In this document: piece after piece, positions 1 to 8,561 of the stretch
How the letters are laid out: each line of letters opens with the position of its first letter
Position numbering within the stretch: the stretch's first letter is position 1
Assembly (NCBI GenBank): GCA_910576955.1
Contig: CAJTJB010000005.1
Span: 62,001 to 126,000, forward strand
Source of the DNA: an uncultured Alphaproteobacteria bacterium
GTDB taxonomy: Bacteria; Pseudomonadota; Alphaproteobacteria; RF32; CAG-239
Direction of reading: 5' to 3'
Length of the DNA: 64,000 nucleotides
Position numbers and translations under genes: made by a program
The notes under the pieces: generated by a model
Told to the model about the DNA's origin: nothing
The model's database searches: none
The model's input: only the letters and a program-made list of their open reading frames with translations

Positions 1-473
1 CCAAATGCACCATTATATTTTGTTTTGAAGTCAGCGGAAGAAGAAAAATAATTCCAGCCATAAAGTTCGTCATTATATTTTAAATAATACGAAATTATCG
101 GAACACAGCTGTAAAGGATTGCAATATCAATGCCGGCAATAATTATTGGTAAAACATAATGTTCTTCAAATTTTAGTGCTTGCATAAAAATACCGGAAAT
201 ACCGAAACAAAATATCGCCCACATCGCGATAACACTTATTTTGTATATCCGTACACTTCCAAATCTTAATCGTAGGAAAGAAAATCCCCAGATAACGGAC
301 ATTGCAAAAAACAAGCCATCAAACGACCAAACTGTCAGATAGATAACAGCAAGTGTGCAGGCAATTATATATCCGACAAACATTTTGTACTTTTTCCAAA
401 ACTTTGGAAATACTGTTTTCAATGCAAAAACATTAGCCTTTGGCTGCTGTTTTTCTTTAATAATTTTACCCAT
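1..473 (-). CDS. Partial membrane protein, unknown
   Basis: The gene runs off the left edge, so only the first 157 codons are seen. The translation starts MGKIIKEKQQ, has a basic, Lys-rich first 35 residues and then at least four hydrophobic stretches (about residues 36-50, 52-66, 82-98 and 107-125) separated by short charged loops. This suggests an integral inner-membrane protein with a cytoplasmic N-terminus. I do not recognise the family. The start is uncertain because no good ribosome binding site sits close to the ATG at 473. A purine-rich GAGGAG lies about 24 bases further upstream, too far for that ATG. The gene follows the broken HAD gene on the same strand. Confidence 0.6.
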   Translation of the reverse strand, partial: MGKIIKEKQQPKANVFALKTVFPKFWKKYKMFVGYIIACTLAVIYLTVWSFDGLFFAMSVIWGFSFLRLRFGSVRIYKISVIAMWAIFCFGISGIFMQALKFEEHYVLPIIIAGIDIAILYSCVPIISYYLKYNDELYGWNYFSSSADFKTKYNGAF

Positions 474-519
474 AATATATAGTTTTAAATAATTAGTATC
501 TCCTCGAAATATACATAAA

Positions 520-1078
520 TTATTGATTTAAAGTCAATAAAAAACTTTTAAGCTCCATCATACTCTGAAATATATGTTTAATTCCAAGTTTTTTAACAGC
601 CTGAATATTATGTGGCGTATTGTTCATTTCACACCCGGTAAAAGCAACAGTCAGCATACCGGCGTTTAATCCGGCTTTCATTCCGGCAAGGGAATCTTCA
701 ATAACGATGCATTCTTCTGGTAAAAAGCCCATTTTTTGACCTTATGCCGCCGGTAGCAATGCATTGTTTGAATTGCTTAAGGTTAAAAATATCTTCAATA
801 TGCGGCATTAAAGCAAACCCCTGCTCCATGGTTTGAGAATCCAGTTCTGCTGCTTTATTCCAAAAATGATGGTCAGTTTTTATATTCATTGCGTCCAAAA
901 CCTCTTTTTTGGTTTTATCGCTCATTCCGCCTAAATGTTTATTTGTTTGTTCAAAACTCCAAGGCAAATTCAACTCTTCATTGATAAGTTTTTGTCGGTT
1001 AAGCAACCAAAGTTTTTCCGTATCGGCAATCACACCGTCAAAATCCCAGATAATAAGTTTAATATGTTGCTGCGGCAT
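520..1078 (-). pseudogene. Broken HAD-superfamily hydrolase
   Basis: Two reading frames together look like one phosphoglucomutase/phosphatase-type HAD hydrolase. The 5' part (698-1078) has motif I, DFDGVIADTE at residues 12-21, the helical cap, and motif II around CIATGG. The 3' part (520-732), in another frame, carries motif IV in MGFLPEECIVIEDS and the usual C-terminal tail. The segment that should lie between them, with the motif III lysine (normally in a K-P-x-P-D context), is absent, and the frame changes at the junction near 735-745. About 30-45 residues appear lost compared with the family length of about 215. The start has a good AGGAGA site. The protein cannot be active as written; an assembly error is the alternative. 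Confidence 0.75.
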
Positions 1079-1216
1079 TTTATTCTCCTAAAAAGTATTT
1101 TCTGTTAAGATAATAGATAAAACTTAATAAAACATAAGCATCGCAAATAAAAGCAGTGTATTTAAAGCTTGCAATCTCTGAAACCGCAAGTTATAACAAT
1201 CAAAAAGGAGAAAAAT

Positions 1217-2548
1217 ATGTCTAATAAAACAATATATGCGCTTTCTACTGTTTTCGGCAAATCCGGCGTGGCGGTTATCCGTATTTCCGGTTCAGATGCC
1301 CTAAAGGTAATAAAAGAAGTAACAGCTATTGATGTTGAAAACATAAAACCGCGATATGCATATTATACTCCTGTATTAGATAAAAATAATCGGGATTTAT
1401 TGGATAAAGCTCTGGTTATTTATTATAAAGCCCCCTGTTCTTTTACCGGTGAGGATATTGTTGAGATAAATTGCCATGGTTCAAAAGCGGTTTTAAACAG
1501 TGTTTTAAATTGTATGAACTCTTTTTCGGAGTTGCGTCTGGCAGAACCCGGAGAGTTTTCCAAACGCGCGTTTTATAATCAAAAAATGGATTTGACCGAA
1601 GCCGAAGGTTTAGCCGATTTGATAGATGCTGAAACCAAAGAACAGCAAAAATATGCCTTGCGCCAAATGGAAGGAAATTTGAAAAATCTTTATTCTTCGT
1701 GGCGTGAAAATCTGGTAAAAGTATTATCTGTTTTAGAAGCTTATATTGATTTTCCTGATGAGGATATCCCTCAAAATCTTTATGATGATATTTTAAACAC
1801 TGTATTTAAAACTAAAAAAGAAATAGAAAAGCATCTGGACGGCAACACAGTGAACGAGCGTTTGAAAAACGGATTTCGTATTGTAATTGCCGGAGAGGCA
1901 AATGCCGGTAAATCCAGTCTTATTAATACATTGACACAGCGCAATGCTGTTATTGTTTCAGATATTGCTGGCACAACGCGGGATGCTATTGATATAAACT
2001 TGGATATCGGCGGTTATCCGGTTGTAATAACAGATACGGCGGGCATAAGGGAAACAGATAATCCGATAGAACAACAAGGCATAGATATTGCCCTGCAAAA
2101 AATTGCCGATGCCGATATAGTTCTTGCTTTGTATAATGGAAACGCTGTATTTAAAGATGAAAAGGTATTGCCTAAAAATAAAACAATATATGTTGCCAAT
2201 AAAATGGATAAATTGTCTGAAGAGCAAATACAAGCAATAAAAGATAAAAAACATCTGCTAATCTCGGCAAAGTATAATCAAGGGATAGACAAACTTATTG
2301 CTGTTTTGCTGGATAAAATTAAAGACAATTTTTCATCATCTTCAAACTTTTTAATAACCAGAATAAGATATCGCCGAAGTCTTGAAGAATGTTTGGATAA
2401 TCTGTCCGAATTTTCATTGGATAAAGAAATTGAATTATCCGCAGAAGACATCAGGCTTGCCTGCCGAGCTATTGGCAGAATAACCGGTGCGGTTCATATA
2501 GATGAAATTCTCGATAATATTTTTGGCAGTTTTTGCATCGGCAAATAA
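1217..2548 (+). CDS. mnmE: tRNA uridine-5-carboxymethylaminomethyl GTPase MnmE
   Basis: MnmE works with MnmG to build the 5-carboxymethylaminomethyl group on the wobble uridine of certain tRNAs, using folate-carried carbon, FAD and GTP. The 443-residue product has the N-terminal folate-binding domain (about 1-115), a helical domain, and an inserted G domain with GEANAGKSS (about 224-232), GTTRD, DTAG and NKMD motifs. It ends in the family's CIGK C-terminus, whose cysteine is essential in studied homologues. The ATG at 1217 is chosen over an upstream in-frame start at 1169 because AGGAG lies six bases before it and homologues begin at this point. It heads the mnmE-mnmG-rsmG-parAB locus, interrupted here by a reverse-strand gene. 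Confidence 0.96.
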   Translation: MSNKTIYALSTVFGKSGVAVIRISGSDALKVIKEVTAIDVENIKPRYAYYTPVLDKNNRDLLDKALVIYYKAPCSFTGEDIVEINCHGSKAVLNSVLNCMNSFSELRLAEPGEFSKRAFYNQKMDLTEAEGLADLIDAETKEQQKYALRQMEGNLKNLYSSWRENLVKVLSVLEAYIDFPDEDIPQNLYDDILNTVFKTKKEIEKHLDGNTVNERLKNGFRIVIAGEANAGKSSLINTLTQRNAVIVSDIAGTTRDAIDINLDIGGYPVVITDTAGIRETDNPIEQQGIDIALQKIADADIVLALYNGNAVFKDEKVLPKNKTIYVANKMDKLSEEQIQAIKDKKHLLISAKYNQGIDKLIAVLLDKIKDNFSSSSNFLITRIRYRRSLEECLDNLSEFSLDKEIELSAEDIRLACRAIGRITGAVHIDEILDNIFGSFCIGK

Positions 2549-2558
2549 CAATTAAAAT

Positions 2559-3890
2559 TTAATTGTATTTACGCAAAAGTAAATTAAAGCATTTAGATAA
2601 TTTTGACCGTTCGGATGGATTAACATTGAGCTGTTGTATAATATCAGGTGTTAAAATATCAGTATTTTCGCTCATAATATAATCCAAAACGTCACAGAAT
2701 TGGTAAAAATTTTTATAAGTCAGCTTTGGGGCGGTATCGTTTATTGCTTTTAATTTCTCAATGATTTTACTGAAAATTTGTGTTCTGTTAAAGCAAAAAT
2801 ATGTATCAATATGAAACAATGCTATCAGAGCGCTTACTTCTTCAGTCAAAATATCAACATTGTTCAGTGGATTTTTCAGCATATCAAAAAATGAGTCTAT
2901 AAAATATTTGCGGATAAAACGATAGCAAAAAATATTATACTCGTAATTATAATTAATGATATATTTGCACAATTTTAGGCAAAAGAGCTTGTAAGCCTCA
3001 TTTTTTTGCGCAGCAAGTTTAATAGTGTCAAACAAATAATAAAAATCTTCTTTTACCGGTGCTTTTTTAGCCAGCGTGCTAACTGTGAGCGCTTTAATCG
3101 CTTCAATTTTCATATCAACGGAATTATACAAATCTTCAATATTTTGGAATATTTCTTTTTTGAAATCCCTTAAGTCTTTATTTGCACTAAAATCTTGTTG
3201 TAAAAGGGTATAATTGACGGAATGTAAGATTTTCCAGTAAAAATAAATATTTTTGACAGATAAGTTTAATATTTTTTTGCATAATAAAACAAACTCTTCA
3301 GGACAGATTTCTTTATTCATCACTGCATACAATATACGGTCAACCCAACATAAAAAGGTTGTTTCGTTTTCTTTTATTTCTTTTTTATACTTAAAGTTTA
3401 TTAGTTTTTTTAAAATATTGTGTTTCGCTTTTATATAATCTTGTTTAACTTCCGAAACGGTACTTTTTAATATAAAATTATCGCAGATTCTCAAAATTAA
3501 AAAGTCATAACTGAAATAAGATGTTTCATGTGAAACATTATCTAACGCCGCAACTATTTTTTTATGCAAATTTACATCAATAGCTTTTTCCAGTTTTTCG
3601 CTGGTAAGGTTTCCCATTTTAATAAGTTCGTATAAATTTCTGTTATCACCAATTAATATTAAATCTTTGGTTTTAATGAAATTATTAATAGTTTTTCGAA
3701 TATTTGCACAAGTTAAATTATTGGAACTGGCGTGCAAAATGTTTTCATTAATCGAATGCTCATAAGCGTTATCAAAGCGTTTTTTCGTTAAAAGGCTGTC
3801 AAGCTCATTAAAAAAACTATAATTTTTGCTATCATTAATTACAGAAATTAAGGTAAAATATTTTTTTGAAGAGATTGTAGTATAGTTCAT
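2559..3890 (-). CDS. Unrecognised 443-residue protein between mnmE and mnmG
   Basis: I do not recognise this family. The product is 443 residues, rich in Lys, Asn, Ile and Phe, with no signal peptide, no clear membrane segment and no nucleotide-binding motif. The pattern of alternating hydrophobic and charged residues suggests an all-helical, possibly repeat-type, soluble protein. It lies on the reverse strand between mnmE (convergent, 10 bases between the stops) and mnmG (divergent, 161 bases between the starts), where related genomes usually have none or different genes. A near-perfect parS palindrome sits inside it and encodes NVSHET, echoing the NVSRET encoded at the parS sites in mnmG and rsmG. 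Its length without stops supports a real gene. Confidence 0.7.
   Translation of the reverse strand: MNYTTISSKKYFTLISVINDSKNYSFFNELDSLLTKKRFDNAYEHSINENILHASSNNLTCANIRKTINNFIKTKDLILIGDNRNLYELIKMGNLTSEKLEKAIDVNLHKKIVAALDNVSHETSYFSYDFLILRICDNFILKSTVSEVKQDYIKAKHNILKKLINFKYKKEIKENETTFLCWVDRILYAVMNKEICPEEFVLLCKKILNLSVKNIYFYWKILHSVNYTLLQQDFSANKDLRDFKKEIFQNIEDLYNSVDMKIEAIKALTVSTLAKKAPVKEDFYYLFDTIKLAAQKNEAYKLFCLKLCKYIINYNYEYNIFCYRFIRKYFIDSFFDMLKNPLNNVDILTEEVSALIALFHIDTYFCFNRTQIFSKIIEKLKAINDTAPKLTYKNFYQFCDVLDYIMSENTDILTPDIIQQLNVNPSERSKLSKCFNLLLRKYN
3522..3537. other. parS: parS-like centromere site (one mismatch)
   Basis: TGTTTCATGTGAAACA differs by one base from the 16-base palindrome TGTTTCACGTGAAACA that ParB binds in many bacteria. 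It lies inside the unrecognised reverse-strand gene. Whether ParB binds this variant cannot be told from sequence. Confidence 0.6.
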
Positions 3891-4051
3891 TTTTTACACC
3901 TGAATTTTTAATTGTTTTATAAAATAAATAAAACTTAAAGTTATATATGTCAATAAATTTATTTGTCTTCAGGCTTTTTTGTTGAAATAAAACTTGAAAA
4001 AAAACAAAAGAAAAGTACAATCGCAACAAATATATACAAAAGAAGGTAAAA

Positions 4052-5893
4052 ATGAATAAATTTGATGTTATAGTTGTCGGCGGCGGACATGCCGGTTGTG
4101 AAGCTGCTGCTGCTGCTGCAAGAACGGGCGCGGCAACTGCTTTAATAACGCACAAAATCTCTACCATTGGTGAAATGTCTTGCAATCCGGCTATCGGCGG
4201 ACTCGGTAAGGGGCATTTGGTTAGAGAAATTGATGCTTTAGATGGTTTAATGGCAAAAGTAATCGATAAAGCCGGAATACAATTTCGGATGTTGAATTCT
4301 TCCAAAGGACCGGCTGTGCAGGGACCGCGCGCACAAGCAGACCGCACGTTGTATAAAAAAGAAATGTTGAAAGAGTTAAAACGGCAACCGAATTTATGTT
4401 TAATAGAAGGCGCGGTTGAAGGATTGATAATAAGCGATAACCACATAAATGGCGTCAGCTTGTCGGATGGTACTGAATATTATGCAAAATCTACTGTTTT
4501 AACGGTTGGAACATTTTTAAACGGTATAATGTTTACAGGGCATAAAACCACAGTCGGCGGGCGTGTAAATGATGTAAGTTGTAAAGGTATAACGGCGTAT
4601 TTAAAAGCGGCCGGGTTGAATGTCGGACGCTTGAAAACTGGTACGCCCGCGCGCTTAAATGGCGATACGATAAATTGGGATATATTGGATGAACAAAGCG
4701 GTGACGATGAGCCGGTAGCTTTTTCTTTTTTGACTGATAAATTAACCCAGCCGCAAATCAAATGTTATATTACACATACAAATGAAACCACACATAAAAT
4801 TATCCGTGATAACTTTTCAAAATGTGCACTCTTTTCAGGGCTGATTACCGGTGTTGGACCGCGCTATTGCCCGAGTATTGAAGATAAACTGGTTAAATTT
4901 GCAGACAGAACCAGTCACCAGATTTTTTTAGAGCCCGAGGGATATGATACAAATGTTGTTTACCCTAACGGTATCTCAACATCTTTGCCGGCAGACGTTC
5001 AAGATGCATTTATCCATACAATAAAAGGGTTGGAAAATGTTGAAATTTTACGTCCCGCATATGCAATTGAATATGATTATGTTGATCCGCAAGAATTAAA
5101 TAAATATTTGGGTGTCAAGAAAATAGACGGATTATATTTAGCAGGGCAAATAAACGGCACAACCGGATATGAAGAGGCAGCCGCACAAGGCTTGCTTGCT
5201 GGTGTTAATGCTGCATTATATGCTCAAAATAAAGACGGTTTTTCAATAGATAGAAGTGAAGCGTATATCGGAGTAATGGTAGATGATTTGATAACAAAAG
5301 GTGTGGATGAGCCATATCGAATGTTTACTTCCCGTTCCGAATATCGCCTATATCTGCGCGCAGATAATGCAGATTTGCGCTTAACCGAAAAAGGTTATAA
5401 TGCAGGGTGTGTATCTGATGATAGATACGGTGTATTTAAAGCCAAAAAAAATGAACTGGATAAATATCGTTCTTTTGCGGAAAGTCGGTTTATTAAAGGT
5501 TCTGAAATAGATGATTGCAATCTTCCTTTAAAAAAAGAGGGTGAGAAAAAAAGTTTATTCACCTTATTAGGTTGTAACAATGTTTCACGTGAAACAATAG
5601 AAAAAATTGTTCCTGAACTAAAAGAAATTCGTTCTGATGTATATGAACAATTATGTATCGAATCAAAATATGCCGGATATATGAAAAGGCAGACAGCTGA
5701 TATAGAAGTGTTCAAAAAAGACGAATCCGTAACAATAAATAAAGATATAGACTATTCGCAAATAGGCGGCTTGTCGCGTGAAGTTGTTGCAAAACTGGAA
5801 AAAGTGCGTCCGACCACAATCGGTGAAGCATCCAGAATATCCGGAATAACGCCAGCAGCGATAATTGCAATCTTGGGTTATATGAAAAAATAA
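4052..5893 (+). CDS. mnmG: tRNA uridine-5-carboxymethylaminomethyl modification enzyme MnmG
   Basis: This is the FAD-binding partner of MnmE; the two proteins together modify the wobble uridine of tRNA. The 613-residue product, close to the family's 620-630, starts with a Rossmann dinucleotide fold showing GGGHAGCEAA at residues 10-19, followed by family blocks such as SCNPAIGGLGKGHLVREIDA and TGYEEAAAQGL. The C-terminal helical domain reaches LGYMKK. The start is preceded by AAGAAGG. A perfect parS palindrome lies within the gene at about codons 510-515, encoding VSRET. It is followed after 106 bases by rsmG. Confidence 0.96.
   Translation: MNKFDVIVVGGGHAGCEAAAAAARTGAATALITHKISTIGEMSCNPAIGGLGKGHLVREIDALDGLMAKVIDKAGIQFRMLNSSKGPAVQGPRAQADRTLYKKEMLKELKRQPNLCLIEGAVEGLIISDNHINGVSLSDGTEYYAKSTVLTVGTFLNGIMFTGHKTTVGGRVNDVSCKGITAYLKAAGLNVGRLKTGTPARLNGDTINWDILDEQSGDDEPVAFSFLTDKLTQPQIKCYITHTNETTHKIIRDNFSKCALFSGLITGVGPRYCPSIEDKLVKFADRTSHQIFLEPEGYDTNVVYPNGISTSLPADVQDAFIHTIKGLENVEILRPAYAIEYDYVDPQELNKYLGVKKIDGLYLAGQINGTTGYEEAAAQGLLAGVNAALYAQNKDGFSIDRSEAYIGVMVDDLITKGVDEPYRMFTSRSEYRLYLRADNADLRLTEKGYNAGCVSDDRYGVFKAKKNELDKYRSFAESRFIKGSEIDDCNLPLKKEGEKKSLFTLLGCNNVSRETIEKIVPELKEIRSDVYEQLCIESKYAGYMKRQTADIEVFKKDESVTINKDIDYSQIGGLSREVVAKLEKVRPTTIGEASRISGITPAAIIAILGYMKK
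5581..5596. other. parS: parS centromere site inside mnmG
   Basis: TGTTTCACGTGAAACA is an exact match to the classical ParB-binding palindrome. It lies about 1.0 kb upstream of parA and encodes part of NNVSRETI in MnmG, so it is under both coding and partition constraint. Confidence 0.92.
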
Positions 5894-5999
5894 AGCAAGA
5901 AAGCTATCAGTGTTTTGTAAATAAACAAATAAATCGTTTTGATGTTTATAACTTCTTTTTTTAATACAAAATAATTTCTGATTAAATATTATCATTGTT

Positions 6000-6623
6000 A
6001 TGAGTGAGATTTTAAAAATATATAATGTTTCACGTGAAACAATAACCAAATTAAAAGCTTATGAATCCATGGTAAAAGAGTGGAATAATAAGTTTAATTT
6101 AGTGAGCAAATCATCAGTTGATGAACTATGGAGCAGACACATCATAGACTCTGTTCAGTTGATACAATTTATGAAACCAACGGATAAAATTCTATATGAT
6201 TTTGGTTCGGGCGCTGGTTTTCCGGCAATAGTTCTGGCAATTCTTTGCGAACAATTATTTCCGGACTTAACAATAAATTTAGTAGAAAGTATCGGCAAAA
6301 AAACAACATTTTTAAATGCTGTTAAAACGGAATTAAAACTAAAAAATATAAATATTTGGCGTGAACGTATTGAAAACTTAAAAATAGCCGATGTTGATAT
6401 TATTTCTTCCAGAGCATTGGCGGCGTTGCCAAAACTGATGGAATATGCATATCCTTTTTGCAAAAGTAAAACCAGATTGATTTTCCCCAAAGGCGAAAAT
6501 TGGGAAAAAGAAATTGAAGAAGCAAAAAAACAGTGGCTTTTTGAATATAGCGTAATACAAAGCGTAACAGATAATTCGGGACATATTTTAAACATAAGCA
6601 AGTTAAGGAGGAAAAAATGGTAA
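6000..6623 (+). CDS. rsmG: 16S rRNA (guanine-527-N7)-methyltransferase RsmG
   Basis: RsmG methylates N7 of G527 in 16S rRNA using S-adenosylmethionine. The 207-residue product has the family N-terminus ending in WNNKFNLVSKSS and the SAM-binding motif YDFGSGAGFPAIVLA at about residues 66-80, followed by LVES and the FPKG block near the C-terminus. The ATG at 6000 gives the normal family length; no strong ribosome binding site is visible. Codons 9-14 contain a perfect parS palindrome (encoded NVSRET), a placement known in this gene in several bacteria. The 3' end overlaps parA by seven bases, suggesting joint transcription with the partition genes. Confidence 0.95.
   Translation: MSEILKIYNVSRETITKLKAYESMVKEWNNKFNLVSKSSVDELWSRHIIDSVQLIQFMKPTDKILYDFGSGAGFPAIVLAILCEQLFPDLTINLVESIGKKTTFLNAVKTELKLKNINIWRERIENLKIADVDIISSRALAALPKLMEYAYPFCKSKTRLIFPKGENWEKEIEEAKKQWLFEYSVIQSVTDNSGHILNISKLRRKKW
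6026..6041. other. parS: parS centromere site inside rsmG
   Basis: This is an exact TGTTTCACGTGAAACA palindrome 591 bases before the parA start and 445 bases after the mnmG site. It is the closest site to parAB and is encoded in the first codons of rsmG. Confidence 0.92.
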
Positions 6624-7387
6624 AAGTTATATCTATTGCTAACCGCAAAGGTGGGGTAGGTAAAACGACAACCGCAGTCAATATTGCAACCGCAATGGCG
6701 GCAATCGGCAAACGCGTGCTTATACTGGATATGGATCCGCAAGGAAACGCAACCACATCATTAGGCATCAATAAAAATAAATGCCTGTTTTCGACATATG
6801 ATTTAATGATAAATAATTGCAAAGCCGAAGACGCAATCGTGAAAACCGATATAAAAAAATTCGACATTCTTCCCTCTGCGCCGGATTTAGCCGCTGCCGA
6901 GATAGAATTAATTGAGGTGAACAAAAGGGAATATGTCTTAAAAAATGCTCTGAATTCGCTTAATGCCAAATATGATTATATCTTGATAGATTGTCCGCCG
7001 TCGTTGAATTTAATAACTGTTAATGCGCTTGTTTCATCAGATTCGGTAATTGTGCCGCTGCAAAGCGAGTTTCTGGCATTAGAGGGGTTAACGGATTTAA
7101 TGAAAAATATCAATATCATTAAAAAGAACTTTAACTCAAAGCTGGATTTACAGGGTATCGTTCTGACGATGTTTGATAAAAGAAATAACTTAAGCCAAAT
7201 GGTAGAAAGCGATGTCCGTAAATATTTTGGTACAAAAGTCTATAAAACGGTAATACCGCGCAGTGTCCGTATTTCCGAAGCGCCATCGCACGGACAACCC
7301 GTTCTTATATATGATTTTAAGAGCACCGGGGCAAAAGCATATTTAAATTTGGCAAAAGAAGTTTTAAAAAGAGAAAAGGAGATATAA
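6617..7387 (+). CDS. parA: Chromosome partitioning ATPase ParA (Soj)
   Basis: ParA is the ATP-dependent, DNA-binding switch that moves ParB-parS complexes during chromosome segregation. The 256-residue product has the deviant Walker A KGGVGKTT at residues 11-18, Walker A' DMDPQGN at about 40-46, and Walker B leading to DCPPS. It is the short type without an N-terminal DNA-binding extension, which is typical of chromosomal ParA. A strong AAGGAGG site lies just before the ATG, inside the end of rsmG. parB follows after one base, so the two are clearly one transcription unit. Confidence 0.97.
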   Translation: MVKVISIANRKGGVGKTTTAVNIATAMAAIGKRVLILDMDPQGNATTSLGINKNKCLFSTYDLMINNCKAEDAIVKTDIKKFDILPSAPDLAAAEIELIEVNKREYVLKNALNSLNAKYDYILIDCPPSLNLITVNALVSSDSVIVPLQSEFLALEGLTDLMKNINIIKKNFNSKLDLQGIVLTMFDKRNNLSQMVESDVRKYFGTKVYKTVIPRSVRISEAPSHGQPVLIYDFKSTGAKAYLNLAKEVLKREKEI

Positions 7388-7388
7388 T

Positions 7389-8279
7389 ATGTCGGCAAAT
7401 AAAAAACACGGATTAGGCAGGGGGTTAGAGGCTCTTTTAGGCGAGGATGACCTGAATTTTAATCTTGATTCTGTTGGCGCAATTGCTGAAAACGCCGAAA
7501 CCGGCATTAAAACCGTACATATTGAAAATTTATATCCGAGCCAATATCAGCCTCGCAAAGAGTTTAATCAGGAGGCTTTAAATGCGCTTGTCTGCTCAAT
7601 AAAAGAAAAAGGCGTATTGCAACCGCTTATTGTCAGAAAAAATGGTGATAAATACGAAATTATAGCCGGAGAACGCCGTTGGCGCGCGTCAAAACTGGCT
7701 GGGTTAACCGAAGTTCCGGTTATTGAAAAAGAACTGGATAATCAAGAAGTTTTAGAAGTTGCATTGGTGGAAAACCTGCTGCGCGAAAATCTGACTCCGA
7801 TTGAAGAAGCAGAGGGATTCAGCCGCTTAATAACGGAATTTTCCCACACGCATGAGGTCTTGTCACAAATTATCGGCAAATCAAGAAGTTATATCACAAA
7901 TAGCTTGCGCTTACTCGGGTTGCCGGAAACAATCAAAGAAATGCTGAACAATAATCAATTAACTGCCGGTCATGCCCGTGCCCTAATCGGTTTGGAAAAC
8001 GCAGAAGAAGTTGCTCGAAAAATCATTACTCGCGGTCTGACAGTACGCCAAACCGAAGAATTGGTAAATAATCTGAAAAATCACAAAATCGAACAAATAA
8101 GCCGTGCGGTTAAAAAAGATCCAAATCTGAAAGAGCTTGAAAAAGACCTGACCAAAAATATCGGCTTAAAGGTAAAAATTAATTCTAAAGAAAACGACAC
8201 GGGAAAAGTAACAATTGAATACAAAAATCCTGCAGAACTGAATGCAATTTTGGAATTATTGGAAAAAAATAAAAATTGA
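7389..8279 (+). CDS. parB: Chromosome partitioning protein ParB
   Basis: ParB binds parS and spreads as a CTP-dependent clamp, and stimulates ParA. The 296-residue product starts with the family N-terminal ParA-interacting segment GLGRGLEALLG (residues 8-18). It then has the CTPase domain with GERRWRA (94-100) and ENLLREN (128-134), and the helix-turn-helix around IIGKSRSYITNSLRLL (161-176), which is the parS reader. The C-terminal dimerisation region follows. Three parS-type sites lie within 4 kb upstream. A terminator hairpin follows the stop codon. Confidence 0.97.
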   Translation: MSANKKHGLGRGLEALLGEDDLNFNLDSVGAIAENAETGIKTVHIENLYPSQYQPRKEFNQEALNALVCSIKEKGVLQPLIVRKNGDKYEIIAGERRWRASKLAGLTEVPVIEKELDNQEVLEVALVENLLRENLTPIEEAEGFSRLITEFSHTHEVLSQIIGKSRSYITNSLRLLGLPETIKEMLNNNQLTAGHARALIGLENAEEVARKIITRGLTVRQTEELVNNLKNHKIEQISRAVKKDPNLKELEKDLTKNIGLKVKINSKENDTGKVTIEYKNPAELNAILELLEKNKN

Positions 8280-8304
8280 ACAGTTTAAATTAGCAGAGAA
8301 ATAT

Positions 8305-8343
8305 AAAAAATATGCCCAATTGAAAATAAGGCATATTTTTTTT
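8305..8343 (+). terminator. Rho-independent terminator after parB
   Basis: An inverted repeat AAAAATATGCC / GGCATATTTTT with a 13-base loop is followed by a run of T. It starts 26 bases after the parB stop and should end the mnmG-rsmG-parAB transcript. Confidence 0.75.
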
Positions 8344-8411
8344 GCATAGAAAAGAATTAATGCTTTTTATGTATGTTCTATTATAAAAATGAAAAACGAA
8401 TGTTAAAAAAT

Positions 8412-8447
8412 AAAAAAAACAGGTGATGATGTAACACACTGTTTTAT
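8412..8447 (-). terminator. Probable terminator of cca
   Basis: On the minus strand, AAAACAG and CTGTTTT arms enclose a partly paired TGTG/CACC region and are followed by a long T run. It lies 115 bases beyond the cca stop, so the gap 8280-8561 holds two opposing terminators and no gene. Confidence 0.5.
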
Positions 8448-8561
8448 ATGAATAAACAACCGCTTGTATGAAGTTCGTAGCAAAAACTGCATACAGAGCC
8501 AGATAATATAATCTTCAGGCTTTTCATATAACATTGTTGCTAATAATACATATAGACGCTT

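Noticed and set aside
1..8280. Replication origin near parAB
   Set aside because: The locus is often near the origin, but I saw no cluster of DnaA boxes or dnaA gene; only a scattered one-mismatch box was noticed.
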